DNA of 64,000 nucleotides, taken from contig OZ018326.1 in NCBI GenBank assembly GCA_963969495.1, positions 156,118,900-156,182,899 on the forward strand, read 5' to 3'. The stretch comes from Ceratothoa steindachneri. Its lineage: Eukaryota > Arthropoda > Malacostraca > Isopoda > Cymothoidae. This document shows, one piece after another, positions 1-11,994 of this stretch. Made by a program: the position numbers and the translations under genes. Each line of letters begins with the position of its first letter. Position 1 is the first letter of the stretch. The notes under the pieces were generated by a model that saw only the letters and a list, made by a program, of their open reading frames with translations, made no database searches and was not told where the DNA came from.

Positions 1-1
1 A

Positions 2-754
2 ACAAGTAAATCTGAGCAAGAAATAAATTCAGTTTCTGAAAGGCTAGTTTCAACTGACTGGAAGTCTGGTTTGGAAGATGATTGTGACGATGGACAAATA
101 TTAAGCACTAAAATTCCATCCCCTTTTCATTCCTCACAAACTAATGCTGAGCTTGGTGCTATGGGAAAGCAGGGTGATCCATTCTCCCAAACTCCCAGTG
201 AAAACTACAGTTTAGAACATTCCGCATCTACAACAAAAGATGACAGCAAAACTGTTACTGTCCATACCTCCATTGCCGAAATGATTGCCTCTTTCCCGAC
301 CCAATCCTATACAACCCAGACGCTTTCCCTTGTTAGCCAATGTTCCTCATCGTCCAGTGTTTGCGAAACCAAGAATGGCCATGTGGCTCATGCCACCGGG
401 CCAGAAGTCCATTCCGCTGTTATTCGATCAGTAGTCGATACTTCGGGTACTTACTCTGAATCATTCGAGCCTGATTCTGGAACCAGTGATACGTCAGAAC
501 CTTCCCTTATCCGCTCGAAATTGCAGAAAACTATTATTGAAATTGACACTGTGTCGCAACAGAACACCTCCAATTCTGAAACAAGCAGAAAGGGAGATGC
601 ACTTGATTTACTCTCGTCTGTCACCGCCAGTCAAACAGATACGCCCAAGAGTAATAAAGGAGGGGCATTGTTCTCTACTTTGACCTTACTCGAATCGCTC
701 CAAAAGGAAGAAGAAATTAGGTTGCGTCACCAGATGGCCGTCTTCAAATTGCAT
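2..754 (+). CDS. CEP350: CEP350-like protein, partial internal exon (window exon 1)
   Basis: The frame is open from base 2, so the exon or its upstream sequence continues off the window. It encodes 251 residues, mostly Ser/Thr/Glu-rich and probably disordered, ending in a short charged helix (LQKEEEIRLRHQMAVFKLH). The donor GTAAGT follows at 755 in phase 0. The exon at 16416 continues in the same phase. The helix plus the following KKQR motif resembles the conserved coiled-coil block of CEP350, a large centrosomal/centriolar scaffold that anchors microtubules and recruits FOP. The open frame runs 54 nt past the donor to a stop at 808, but that part is intron. Confidence 0.8.
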
Positions 755-1019
755 GTAAGTTTGATATTTTCTTTTATGAAGGAAAAAAGTCCTTTTATTT
801 TACTATAAGCGCCCACCTGTCTACATTGATCTGGCGTATATCCCTATCCTGGGAAGCCGCATCCTCAAAGGTGCTATCCAACGAGTGCAATGGGCAATGA
901 TGCTAATGGATTTGACTCCCACGGTCTCCGTCCAGTATATGTGATATGGGAAAGAGAAGAATGGTTGGTCTTCGTCTTTATACGGAGGGATTGCAAATGC
1001 TTGCTCAATGTGAGACAAA

Positions 1020-2303
<1,284 letters not shown>

Positions 2304-2316
2304 CTAGACTAAAAGA

Positions 2317-2847
2317 CCCCGTAAGGGGCGCGGCGATTTGCCATCCTGGCCGCCGTGCTGACGGGATCCAGCGCCCCGTCCGGCCCCAGCTTAGCCTCTC
2401 TTCCTTCCTTCAGATAGCCTGTATTCCTATCCTACCTCGTCGCTTTTCATACAACCTCTCCCACAACTTTCTCTGGTCAGCCTCTAATTTCACAGGGTAG
2501 AAGCTGACCTTCTTCTCAGCCAATCGTCCCGGATCGGGGCTGGGGGGGGGAGGGGACAATGTCCCCTAACCCCTGAGCTCCGGTCTGGGGTGGTTGGCTT
2601 TTAACAACCTGCTTCATCCCCACCTATACCTTCCTCACATCCCTTTTCCTCTCGTCTTCAAAATCTATCCGTTTTACGCCGTGTTCAAGGTGGAGCCGCC
2701 ATGCCGAAGGACTGCCAGGCCACCAGGCGGGAGGGGTGGTCCCAAATGGCGGCGCCTGGCTCTGCCGGGCCTGTAAGCACCTCTTGCAGTGCGGGCTACT
2801 GCAAGAGGTGGTGAGCGATTGCGTCCCGTAAAACAAAGAGGGTCACC
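2317..2847 (+). promoter_or_regulatory. Family A 5'UTR module
   Basis: This 5' module begins CCCCGTAAGGGG, a potential 4-bp hairpin closed by a GTAA (GNRA-type) loop, and ends just before the ORF1 ATG at 2848. A perfect 13-bp inverted repeat (2778-2790 / 2798-2810, loop GCGGGCT) lies 37 nt before the ATG. The module recurs at 9542-10070, 11995-12688, 52.97-53.46 kb, 58.98-59.16 kb and up to 60.57 kb. An internal promoter is expected by analogy with I elements but is not shown here. Confidence 0.6.
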
Positions 2848-5251
2848 ATGCCCAATGATGAAACAAAAAAACATCTCCCCTTAATTCCCCCTATAACAAC
2901 AACGGAGCCGCCCTCGTGCAGCTCCACAGAAAAGATGGAGGTCCCCCCCCCTGTGCTTGCGCAGGGGACCCTCCATACCTCTTTAACCGGAGAGGAGGCT
3001 TACTCCTCTCCTACGCCTACGGGTGTAGGGGACTCCCCCTCACCCCCTTCTCTGGAGGTGCTTTCGGGCACCTCCCTATCTCCAGCGGCAGTCCCTCCTA
3101 TGCTTTCTAAGGGGACTGCCAAGAAAGCCAGCAGGCAGCCCATTGCCGACCGCCCCTCGTACAAGCGGCTCGGTAGGGCAAACCCCCTTAGGGGGGAGAG
3201 GGAAGCCAGGCCCCTTCGGTCGCTTCCCTCAAAAGACCTGCTGGCAAAAATATTAAACCTTGCCGGGGTCAAGGCCTGTGCCTCCCCACTAAAGACTTAT
3301 GACGCTGCCAAGGGGACCTGCGATGTCCTGGGAGGGGATGGCCAACTGGAGGCCCCTCCTGTGATAGACATGGTCCTTGAGGAAAACCAGCCTCAGACTG
3401 TAGGGCCTTCCATGGGGGGGAATCCGGGCTTGGCGCCAAGCACCGAACCCGAATCCGCCCCTATGCAAGGTCCTCATCAAACGGCTGTGGATTCTCAGGC
3501 AGGACAAGGAGGGGAGGGATCTCCTCCGGATGAATCCCCTGCGCCCACCGGGACCTTCTCCATTTCAGAGAAGGACCTGGCTGAGGCCGGTCCATCTGGC
3601 CTGGGGGCTTCTACCGGCGGGGGTGAGAAGCGGGTTCATTCCCCGCCCTCCTCTCCTAAAAAGAAGAAAAAGACAAGAAAGACGAAAAAGACTCGGGTCT
3701 GCTGCCACTTTGGTAGGCGACCAAGCCAAGATCGGCAAATCCGGCCCCTCTACCCCCTCGTGTGCGGAGCTCCTGACCAAGACTAAGACGAAGAATGCAC
3801 AGGGCGGAGCCTCGATGACATCGGGGCCCCTCATTCAGAGGTTACCTGGCGTTTTCGAGCCCGCTGGCTTCAAACGCTTCCTCGTTATTCGCTCCACTGA
3901 TGGCACCATGTTGTCTAAGGGCAACATGATCCATCAGAGGAGAGGATTAGCTAGTGCAATTGGTAGAGAGCCGAAGGTGACCCGTTTCTCGGACGGCAGC
4001 CTTCTGGCGAATGCGGCGAATCCCGCCGAGGCGGCCAAGATAAGTGCTCTTCGGACACTTCATGGCACCCCGGTGAGTGTGACGCCGCACTCTACCATGA
4101 ACTTTGTGAAAGGAGTAGTTTATGCGAGGGAACTCGTTGACTACTCCATTGAGGACATCACCCTAGAGCTGGCCGACCATGGGGCGGTCAAGGTCGAACG
4201 TGTGATGAGAAAACAGGGAGGGGCTTCGAGACCCACCCCTACACTCTTCGTCACGTTCGACTGTGACAAGCTCCCTGAGTCGGTGCGTGCCGGTTGGTAC
4301 CGCTACCGCGTGAAGGCATTCGTGCCACTGCCGCGGCGGTGCTATTACTGTCACCGCTTCGGCCATACGAATCGCTCATGTAGACGTGCAAAGTCGGGGT
4401 CACCCGAAGTCTGTGTAAATTGCTCCAAGGTCGCACACGATAAGTCCAAATCGTGTGTGGCCAAGTGTGTCAATTGCGGAGAGCCGCACCCTGCTTCTTC
4501 GAAGCAATGTGGTGCATATCTCCTGGAGAAAGAAATCCTGGCCGTTCAGGCCCAGGATAGACTCTCATTCCGCGAGGCTAAGGACTTGGTCCTGGCGCGC
4601 CCAGCTCTGCCTGGGACGTCATATGCCTCAGTAGTTCGAAAGGCACCCTCTGCTCCTGGCCCATCCAGGCCAACGAGCACGGTTGTTTCCGCGCCCATTC
4701 GGAGCCCTTCTGCGGGCTCTACTACACCCGGGCGCTCCCCTGGTAGAGCTGGCGGCAAAAAGGGTTCACACCCAGCCCCGGCTAAAACCAGGGCTCCCCC
4801 CTCTTCCCCCAGCGTGACCGTTTCCCGTAAGGCGAAACGGCCACGCGCCTCCACCGAGTCGTTAGACTCACAGGAGGCAACACCCCTGAAGATGGTCGCT
4901 AGGCCATCTTCGGGGGTTCCTAAAGCTGTCCCCCGAAAGGAGGACAGCAACAAAGGAGCTTCGGCTCCTTCGCCCACGCCACGAGGTGGAGCGAGTGGCT
5001 CGGAGACGGTGGTTCCTCGAAAAGAGGGCCCCCCGCCTCCGAAGCCGCAGCGCCCGCCTAAGGTTTCGAGGCGGAGGGAGGAAAAGACTCGCATGGCGAG
5101 GTCAACCTCCCCCAATAAGTCCTCGAAGGCGACAGCGCCTCCAGCGCTTTGTCCGGCCAACAGCGCCCGGGGTTCTGCCCCCGGGAAGCGTACGGCCATT
5201 CCCGTGAGGGTCTTCAATTCGAGGAGGGCCCCCGCGTCTCCTCCGAGCTAG
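2848..5251 (+). pseudogene. Family A ORF1 (Gag-like, CCHC zinc knuckles), frameshifted
   Basis: The ATG at 2848 opens a Pro/Ser-rich N-terminal frame. It is shifted near 3697, and the rest reads in the frame that ends at TAG 5249-5251. Three knuckles are visible: CYYCHRFGHTNRSC (CX2CX4HX4C), CVNCSKVAHDKSKSC and CVNCGEPHPASSKQC, at about 4330-4510, preceded by an RRM-like region (KGVVYARELVDYS, VKVERVMRKQGG). The protein would bind element RNA and form RNPs. A second copy at 51-53 kb has 38 extra bases at the shift point, which explains the frameshift as a deletion between GGG repeats. The C-terminus is basic and Pro-rich. Confidence 0.8.
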
Positions 5252-8200
5252 GCCTGGAGGGCATATTCCTTCAATGGAATTGCCGTGGACTCCGGGCCAA
5301 CTGGGAGTTGCTGCGGAGGCTCGCCTCGCCCCGTTCCCCGTTAGCTATTTTTTTGAAGGAGACCATGCTAGGCGCGTGCCCACTGCCTGCCCTCCCGGGG
5401 TATAAGGGTCTTGCAACCCCACCACCGCGGGACGGCCGGGCTGGGGGATGCGCGGTTTACACCCGGCATGATGTCTCCATTCTTCCTTTCTCTTTAGATA
5501 CCTCCTTTCAGGCAGTGGCTGTGCAGCTGCACCTGGATAGGAGGTATACTATCATTTCTGCGTACATTCCACCGTCAGCTGACTTCGACGCGGGGGACTT
5601 CCGCCGCGTCGTGGCACGGTTGCCGAGGCCCTATCTCTTGCTTGGAGATCTGAACGGCAGGCATCCTCTCTGGGGAGATTACTCCATAAATCCCAGGGGA
5701 CAAGTCCTTGCCGATCTGATCGAAGAGCTTGAGATGGGTGTCCTAAACGTGGATGAGTTTACGCATCACTGTCCGAGAACCGCTTCATTTTCTTGCCTTG
5801 ACCTATCTTTGTGCTCTTCGGATGCACAGCTTGATTTTGATTGGGGGGTGGTCGATGACCTCCATGGTAGTGATCACTTTCCCATTCAAATATCATTTTC
5901 AGGGCAACTGCCGCCTGAGAGACCACCTCGGTGGTGCTTGGCACGGGCGCGGTGGCCTGCATTTCAGGAAATGACTGAATTCTCTATCTCAGTCGAGGAG
6001 TTTAGGTCGGTAGATGAGGCCGTTGAGTTCTTCTCCGGCAACCTTATCGCCGTGGGCCTGACTACTATTCCTAGGACGTCTGGCTGTTTTGCACGCCGAC
6101 CACTCCCATGGTGGTCGGCCGAGTGTGAGACGGCCCTCAAACAGAAGCGTTATGCCTACATGCGCTATAAGCGCCGCCCGAACGATTTCACTGTCGCTGA
6201 ATTTCGTCGGGCTAGGGCTAGGTTCCGGTATATTTCGAAGCACGCCCGCCGCTCTTCTTGGCGGGCATACGTGTCTTCACTTAACGGGAAGACCCCTTTA
6301 GCTGAGGTGTGGAAGCGAGTCAAAAGGATTCGGGGCAAGTTCTCGCAGGACCCCCCTCCCGTTCTCCAGGAGAATGGGACCGCAATCTCGGACCCCGCGT
6401 CCGTGGCGGAATCCTTAGCGACCGCTTTCTCTGCATTCTCTAGCCGTGATGCTGCTCCGCCAGCATTCAATGCACGTCGTGATGTCGCGGAAGGCCGCCG
6501 GCTGGAGTTTACCTCCAGAGGCGGAGAACCCTTCAACGACAAGTTTACTGTGAGTGAGTTGCGTTCCGCTCTCGCTTCGTGCGCGGACACCGCCCATGGT
6601 CCGGACGATGTCCCGTACGCCATGCTTCGACACCTGGGTGAGCGAGGCATGGCCTTTCTGTTAGATCTGTTCAACAGGATCTGGGTGGAAGGTCTTCTCC
6701 CAGACTCCTGGCGAATCGCTACTGTGCTCGCCTTTCGCAAGCCGGGGAGAGATCATTCTACTCCGACCGGTTTCCGCCCAATCTCTCTAACCTCTTGCGT
6801 GTGCAAGTTGATGGAGAAATTGGTAAATGTTAGATTAGCCCATTTCCTGGACAGCGGAGGCCATCTGTCTTCTGCACAGTGCGGCTTCCGTAAGTTTCAC
6901 TCCACGTCGGATGCTCTGCTCCGACTGGAAAATGCCGTCTGCGAGGCTTTCCTTCGTAGACAGCACTACGCCACGGTGTTTTTTGATCTGGAGAAGGCCT
7001 ATGATACCGCATGCGATACGGTATCATGGAGACTCTCCACACGATGGGGGCGAGGGGACGCCTCCCAATGTTTATATCTGAATTTTTGCGAGATCGTCGA
7101 TTCCGCGTATGGGTGGGGGGAGCCCTCTCTGCCCCAAAGGAGCAGGAAGAGGGTGTCCCGCAGGGAAGTGTCCTCAGTGTCACACTCTTTGCCCTGAGCA
7201 TCAACGGCATCACCTCGGTGCTGCCAGAAGATGTTCTCGCTACGCTCTACGTGGACGACCTTTCGATCTCTTTTGGCGCGGCCCAGATGCCAACTCTGGA
7301 GCGTCGACTCCAACAGGCATTGAACTGCGTCTCTCGCTATGCCGAAGCGCACAGGTTTCGGTTTTCTTTGGCCAAGACTAAGGTGGTGCACTTCTGCCGC
7401 CATCCACGGCTTCACCCTGACCCAGATTTGTTTCTTAATGGGGAACGCCTGGATGTGGTTGAGTCGCACCGTTTCCTTGGTCTTGTATTCGACCGACGCC
7501 TCACCTGGGAGGCTCATATTCGCAGCCCAAGTGTCTCTTGTACCCGCGCCATGGACATTCTCCGTTCTGTGACGTTCAGCGCTTGGGGCGCTGATAGGGC
7601 TACCGCCTTACTTTTTTATCGATCCTTTGTTCGCTCGAAGCTCGACTACGGATGCGAGTTTTATGCATCCGCAGCCGAGCGTTTATTGCGGAAGGTGGAT
7701 TCAATCCACCACACCGGCCTTCGCCTTGCGACCGGTGCCTTCCGCACTTCCCCCATTGAGAGCCTGTTGGTCGATGCTGGGGAGATGCCACTCGCTCTGC
7801 GCCGCGTGCAGTGCATCACTCGCCTGTATGCGCGAGCCCGGCGCCTCCCTCAGTCGCCAACAGCTCTCACTGCATCCGCAGCTGATCTCGATGGTGCCTA
7901 TGCCGCCGAGAGACGCCAGTCATACCCTAAGCCCTTTGGGTTTAGGGCCAGGAAACTCCTTCGAGAGGTAGATATAGCTCTCGGGCCGGTGGCGCCCCTG
8001 GTTCTGCCCAGGACGCCACCCTGGAGGGTACCACATTTGGCTATTTGTCGCCACGCCTCTGCTCCCAAAGCTTGTACTGCGCCGGGAGTATTGCGTTCGA
8101 CCTTTTTGGAGCACACATCGTGTCACGCTGGTACCGTGCCAGTGTATACGGATGGTTCCAAGTCCCAAGAGGGGGTCGGCTTCCACGCCGTATCCCCTCT

Positions 8201-9170
8201 GTTTGAAGTCAGCGGGGCTCTACCAGGCGCTGCGTCTGTCTTCACGGCCGAGCTGGTGGCAATACACCACTCGGTACGGGAGATTACGCGACGTGCCCGG
8301 TTCGGAGACCGGATTGTGATCTATAGCGACTCACAAAGCGCCCTGAGTGCTCTCGGGGCATTGGAATCTCCGCATCCCCTGGTTCGCGATATCCGTGACG
8401 CCACGGTTTTGGCGAGCCGGGCAGATGTCGAGATTATCTTCTGCTGGGTTCCTGGACATGTAGGAATTGCGGGGAATGAGGGCGCCAAAGAGTCCGCGAG
8501 GACTCTGCGACCGGACCAGCGTTTCGCTCTTCCTCACACCGACTACATGGCAGGAATACGGGCAGCTCTTCGGACTGCTTGGCAAAGAAGATGGGAGACG
8601 GTCGAGGGGAACTTAAAGTTGCGTGCCATTGCGCCGCGACTGTTCCCATGGACCTATCCCCCAATGCCGCGGCGGCTTCAGGTTGCTTTCTGTCGTCTCC
8701 GAATCGGACACACTCGTGTGACGCATCGCTATCTGATGGAGCGCTCGCCTGCGCCCTATTGCAACGACTGCGTCGTCCCCCAGACTGTTCGGCACATTCT
8801 TGTCGAATGTCCCAGTCTGGGTGATCTTCGCGCACGATACCTGTCCCAGTACCGGGATGGGTGGGGTCGCTACCGCCTGTCCCTTGTGCTCGGGACAGAT
8901 TCGTGCACACTGACTTGTGGACTTGTTGACTTGTTGACTTCTTGGGGGAGGCCGGCCTTCTCCCTATTATTTAAGCAAGGTTTGTTTGTTTTGTTTTTTG
9001 TTGTTGTTTTTTTGTTGTTTTTTTGCATTTTTTGTTTTTGTTTGTTTTGTTTTTTTTCTTTAGTTGCACGCTCCTGCGCCGGGGGGACCTCTCCCCGACC
9101 CACCAACTTGCTTCCTTTCCCCCTTTTGGGGTGTTGTTTTTTTTTTTTTCTCTCTTTAATTTCATTTTAA
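5149..9170 (+). pseudogene. Family A ORF2 (endonuclease-RT-RNase H), one frameshift
   Basis: The frame is open from 5149, overlapping the ORF1 end by ~100 nt in the -1 frame, with no ATG before the endonuclease. EN motifs: FLQWNCRGLRANW, LLLGDLNGRHPLWGD, HGSDHFPI. RT motifs: FRPISLTSCVCKLMEKLV, QCGFRKFHSTSD, FFDLEKAYDTA, GVPQGSVLSVTLFALSIN, LYVDDLSISFG. RNase H: VYTDGSKSQEGVG, AELVAIHHSV, IYSDSQSAL, WVPGHVGIAGNEGA. A CCHC-like block near 8755 (CNDCVV...HILVEC) follows. A single G is missing after 7013 compared with the copy at 13430 (CATGCGAT versus CATGGCGAT). The normal stop appears lost, so the frame runs on into the T-rich 3'UTR to 9170. Confidence 0.85.
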
Positions 9171-9174
9171 AGTA

Positions 9175-9229
9175 GCCTAGAACTAGGCCAGTTTTAATAC
9201 GGCGACTAATGCCCAAGTAGGCAGTCGCC
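9175..9229 (+). other. Family A 3'-terminal double hairpin
   Basis: Two inverted repeats lie just before the A-rich tail: GCCTAG-AA-CTAGGC (about 9174-9187) and GGCGACT (9201-9207) / AGTCGCC (9223-9229). The second encloses a 3-bp inner stem GCC/GGC around the loop CAAGTA. Copies at 15.4 and 15.9 kb keep the same layout, with a G-T wobble or decay. It is likely the 3' RNA structure read by the RT for target-primed reverse transcription. Confidence 0.55.
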
Positions 9230-9273
9230 AGATGAGCTCTTAAAAAAACAACAAAAAAAACTAGACTAAAAGA

Positions 9274-9541
9274 TTTAGTCACCGAAATGAAGTGCTGGCG
9301 ATTGTATGATGTAATGGGTATTGTGGCTGTGTTGTAAGGCATCTAAAAGTGGAAGAGTGCCTGAGGGTTAGAAGAGATTAATAATGGTGCCGTTTTATAA
9401 GAGTAATGCGAGGTGTTGTAGCTAAAGTTTATGCAAAAATTCTGATTGGGTGTATTTGCACTGAAACAGTTGAAAAAACAAGTTATCAGAGGTGTAAAGT
9501 GTGTACTGCGTTCATGGGTCTGGAAATAAAGCTCACTATCG
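9274..9541 (+). mobile_element. Decayed RTE-like LINE, continuation (D1)
   Basis: The continuation of the element interrupted at 2303. Joining across one copy of the target duplication gives continuous sequence. The frame fragment VAKVYAKILIGCICTETVEK plus TSYQRCK resembles the RT block 'KVYAKILIERL...T...S..Q' of RTE-type elements. A second family A-type 5' module begins at 9542. Confidence 0.55.
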
Positions 9542-11640
9542 CCCCGTATGGGGCGCGGCGATATGCCTTCCTGGCCTCCGTGCTGACGGGACTCAGCGCC
9601 CCGTCCGGCCCCAACTTAGCCTCTTCTCCTTTCTGACACCCTGCTTCCTCACTTTCTCTACAATCTCTCCCACAACTTTCTCTAGCCGGCCTTTAATTTC
9701 ACAGGGTAGATGCCGACCAGCTTTCTCTCACTCAACCATCCCGGATCGGGGCTGAGGGGGGAGGGGGGGACGTTGTCCCCTCATCCCTGAGATCCGGTTT
9801 GGGGCGGTGAGTTTTAACTACCTGCTTCTTCCCCCACCTTCATCCTCCTTGCATCCCTTTTCTTCATTTCTGTAGCCTATTAATTTTACACCGAGCCCCA
9901 GGTGGAGCCACCGTGCTGATGGGCTGGCTGCCTGGCCAATGGGTGGGAGGTGTGGCCTTGAATGGTGACTGCCGACTTAGCCGGCCTCTTATTCACCACT
10001 TGCAGAGCGGGCTACTGCAGGGGGTGATTAGCGTTTGCGTCCCGCACTCATAACAGGGTCCCCATCCCCACCAATGAAAATCTTAAAAAACCTAAATCTC
10101 ATTTTTGGACTGATCTCTCTAGCACGGACTGAGTCTCTGACTAACCTGGACTGTCTTAAGGATTTTGATGTGGATGCTCCTTCAGCTCCTGATATTAATA
10201 GCGGAGCTACAGTAGACAAGCCAGATGAGGTGGTTGCTCCTCGCTCATCTCTTCTTGCTGCAGAAAATCGCAGCAGAACCTACTGAATTAAGCACTGAAA
10301 CTGAATGCACTCCCATGGTTTCCACAGACGAGAACAATACAGACAACTATGCTAAAACTATAAATGAAAATGACAATGAAGTCTTTAGGTAGGTTCCCAA
10401 ACGACAATCTAATGCTGAGGCAGTGGCTCCGCCCACTACTACCCAAGACACTAGAGACTCAAATGTTCTAACACTGGAACCTTACGTACCACGTTCCACT
10501 CATAGTCTAGTTATGTCCACAGCTGAGACTCCTTGGATTCCAGTAGTGAGGCGTAGAAAGGGGCGACAGAGACAGCATCAACTGCAAGCTACTTTTGATT
10601 TTAGTTGTGCAGTCACAGCTCCAACTCCCTACTTTGAGAAATACTTCGTCATCCAGTTTCCTGGATTAGAGTTAGCTACAGATGTAAATAACATTAAACT
10701 GGATCAGGACATCCAGTCTAAAGTTGGCCAGACATTAAAAATTGTCAAGGCTACAAAAAGTTATCTAATGGTGGAGGCCCAAACTAGTGTGCAGGCCACC
10801 AAGATCAGATCATTAAACTCTCTAGCAGGAAAGCAAATCACTGTTACTGCACACCGCCACTATAACACTGTTAAGGGTGTAATTCGCACCCCTACACTAT
10901 GGTGTCACAGATGTCCGTAGAGTACAACAGAGACGAGATGGACAATTAGTACCAACCGACACTTATATCCTCACTTTTAACCTCCACTCCTGTCCGCCAG
11001 TGCTTCGTGTCACTCGCTGAGTATTTGTTGAGGTGGACCAGTACCACTACCGCCCGCAGCAGTGTTACAAATGTCAGCGCTTTGGCCATGTAGCAAAACA
11101 TTGCCGTACAGAGGTAGACACATGTGCCCGATGTAGTGGTGGAGGTCATCGCAAGGATGCATGCACAAGTAAGGTGTTTTTCTTCCATTGTAAAGGACCT
11201 CACTACAGTAATGATAGACAATGTCTAAAATACAAATGTGAGAAAGATGTCTTGGACCTACATATGAGAGAGCGAATTCCTTGTTTTGTAGCTCAAAAAA
11301 AAATCTTAGCCCAACACCCTATCTATGAGCCTTTATACTCTGCTCCTGCCCAAGAGGGCAATGTCGCAATTAACAGTACAGTTGCCTCAGCAAGGACCAC
11401 ACCTAATCTTCCTACAACGTCAACCACTGCACATACTCCTTCTACATCCACGCCACAGAGAAGACATCAGCACTATGATGCTATCATGGATGTGAATGTG
11501 GAGCGTGAAACAGGACCTACTCCTCTTGTCAAAACTAGGGGATCTCCTCCAAAAGTAGAGTCTGCAAATAAAATGGATGAATCTCCTATTTTGAAGAAAG
11601 CAGAACAAACAGAAAAGCTCTTAAAAGACCATCTGCATAA
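9542..11640 (+). mobile_element. Chimeric I-like element: family A 5' module plus a different Gag
   Basis: 9542-10070 is a diverged copy of the family A 5'UTR (CCCCGTATGGGG start, decayed hairpin near 10000). It runs into an ORF1 not closely related to that of A1. Visible parts: YFEKYFVIQFPGLEL, VGQTLKIVKATKSYLMVEAQ, TVTAHRHYNTVKGVIRTP, and knuckles CYKCQRFGHVAKHC, CARCSGGGHRKDAC and a HCKGPHYSNDRQC block with Phe-Phe in place of the first Cys. Frames break near 10390, 10920 and 11030. At about 11640 it abuts family A RT sequence. The Gag is called family F here for convenience. Confidence 0.6.
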
Positions 11641-11994
11641 GTCTGATGACCCTCACACTCATTACGCCACAATGTTTTTCGATTTGGAAAATACCTATGA
11701 TACTGCATGGTGATACGGTATCATGGAGACTCTCCACAGAATGGGGGCGAGGGGACGCATCCCAATTTTATCTCTAAATTTTTGCAAGATCATCGATTCT
11801 GCGTACAGGTGGTGGAGCCCCCTTCAGCCCATGGAGCAGGAATAGCGTGTCCCGCAAGGTAGTGTCCTCAGTGTCAAACTCTTTGCTGTGAGCATCAACG
11901 GTATCACCTCGCTGCTGACGGGAGATGGTCTCGCTACGCTCTACGTGGATGACCTTTCGATCTCTTTTGGCGGGGCCCAAATGCCAACTAGGGA
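11641..11994 (+). mobile_element. Family A RT fragment
   Basis: Decayed RT sequence matching A1 from about 6963 to 7290 (ATMFFDLENTYDTAW, then LYVDDLSISFGGAQMPT), with in-frame stops and small indels. It is cut off sharply at 11994 by the start of another 5' module. Confidence 0.7.

Larger units (their letters stand above)
2317..9260 (+). mobile_element. Near-intact I-like LINE (family A, copy A1)
   Basis: A 6.9-kb non-LTR retrotransposon flanked by the 13-bp direct repeat CTAGACTAAAAGA (2304-2316 and 9261-9273), the target duplication. Layout: a ~530-nt 5'UTR, ORF1 with three zinc knuckles, ORF2 with apurinic endonuclease, reverse transcriptase, RNase H and a C-terminal Cys/His motif, a T-rich 3'UTR, and an A-rich tail (AAAAAAACAACAAAAAAAA). 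EN+RT+RNase H with a CCHC ORF1 and a 13-bp target duplication point to the I superfamily. It is in sense orientation to the host gene. Only a 38-nt deletion in ORF1, a 1-nt deletion in ORF2 and a lost ORF2 stop prevent it from being intact. Confidence 0.85.

Noticed and set aside
4546..5217. 223-residue minus-strand ORF and other long antisense ORFs over LINE ORF1/ORF2
   Set aside because: Shadows of GC-rich ORF1/ORF2 coding sequence; no own motifs or homology.
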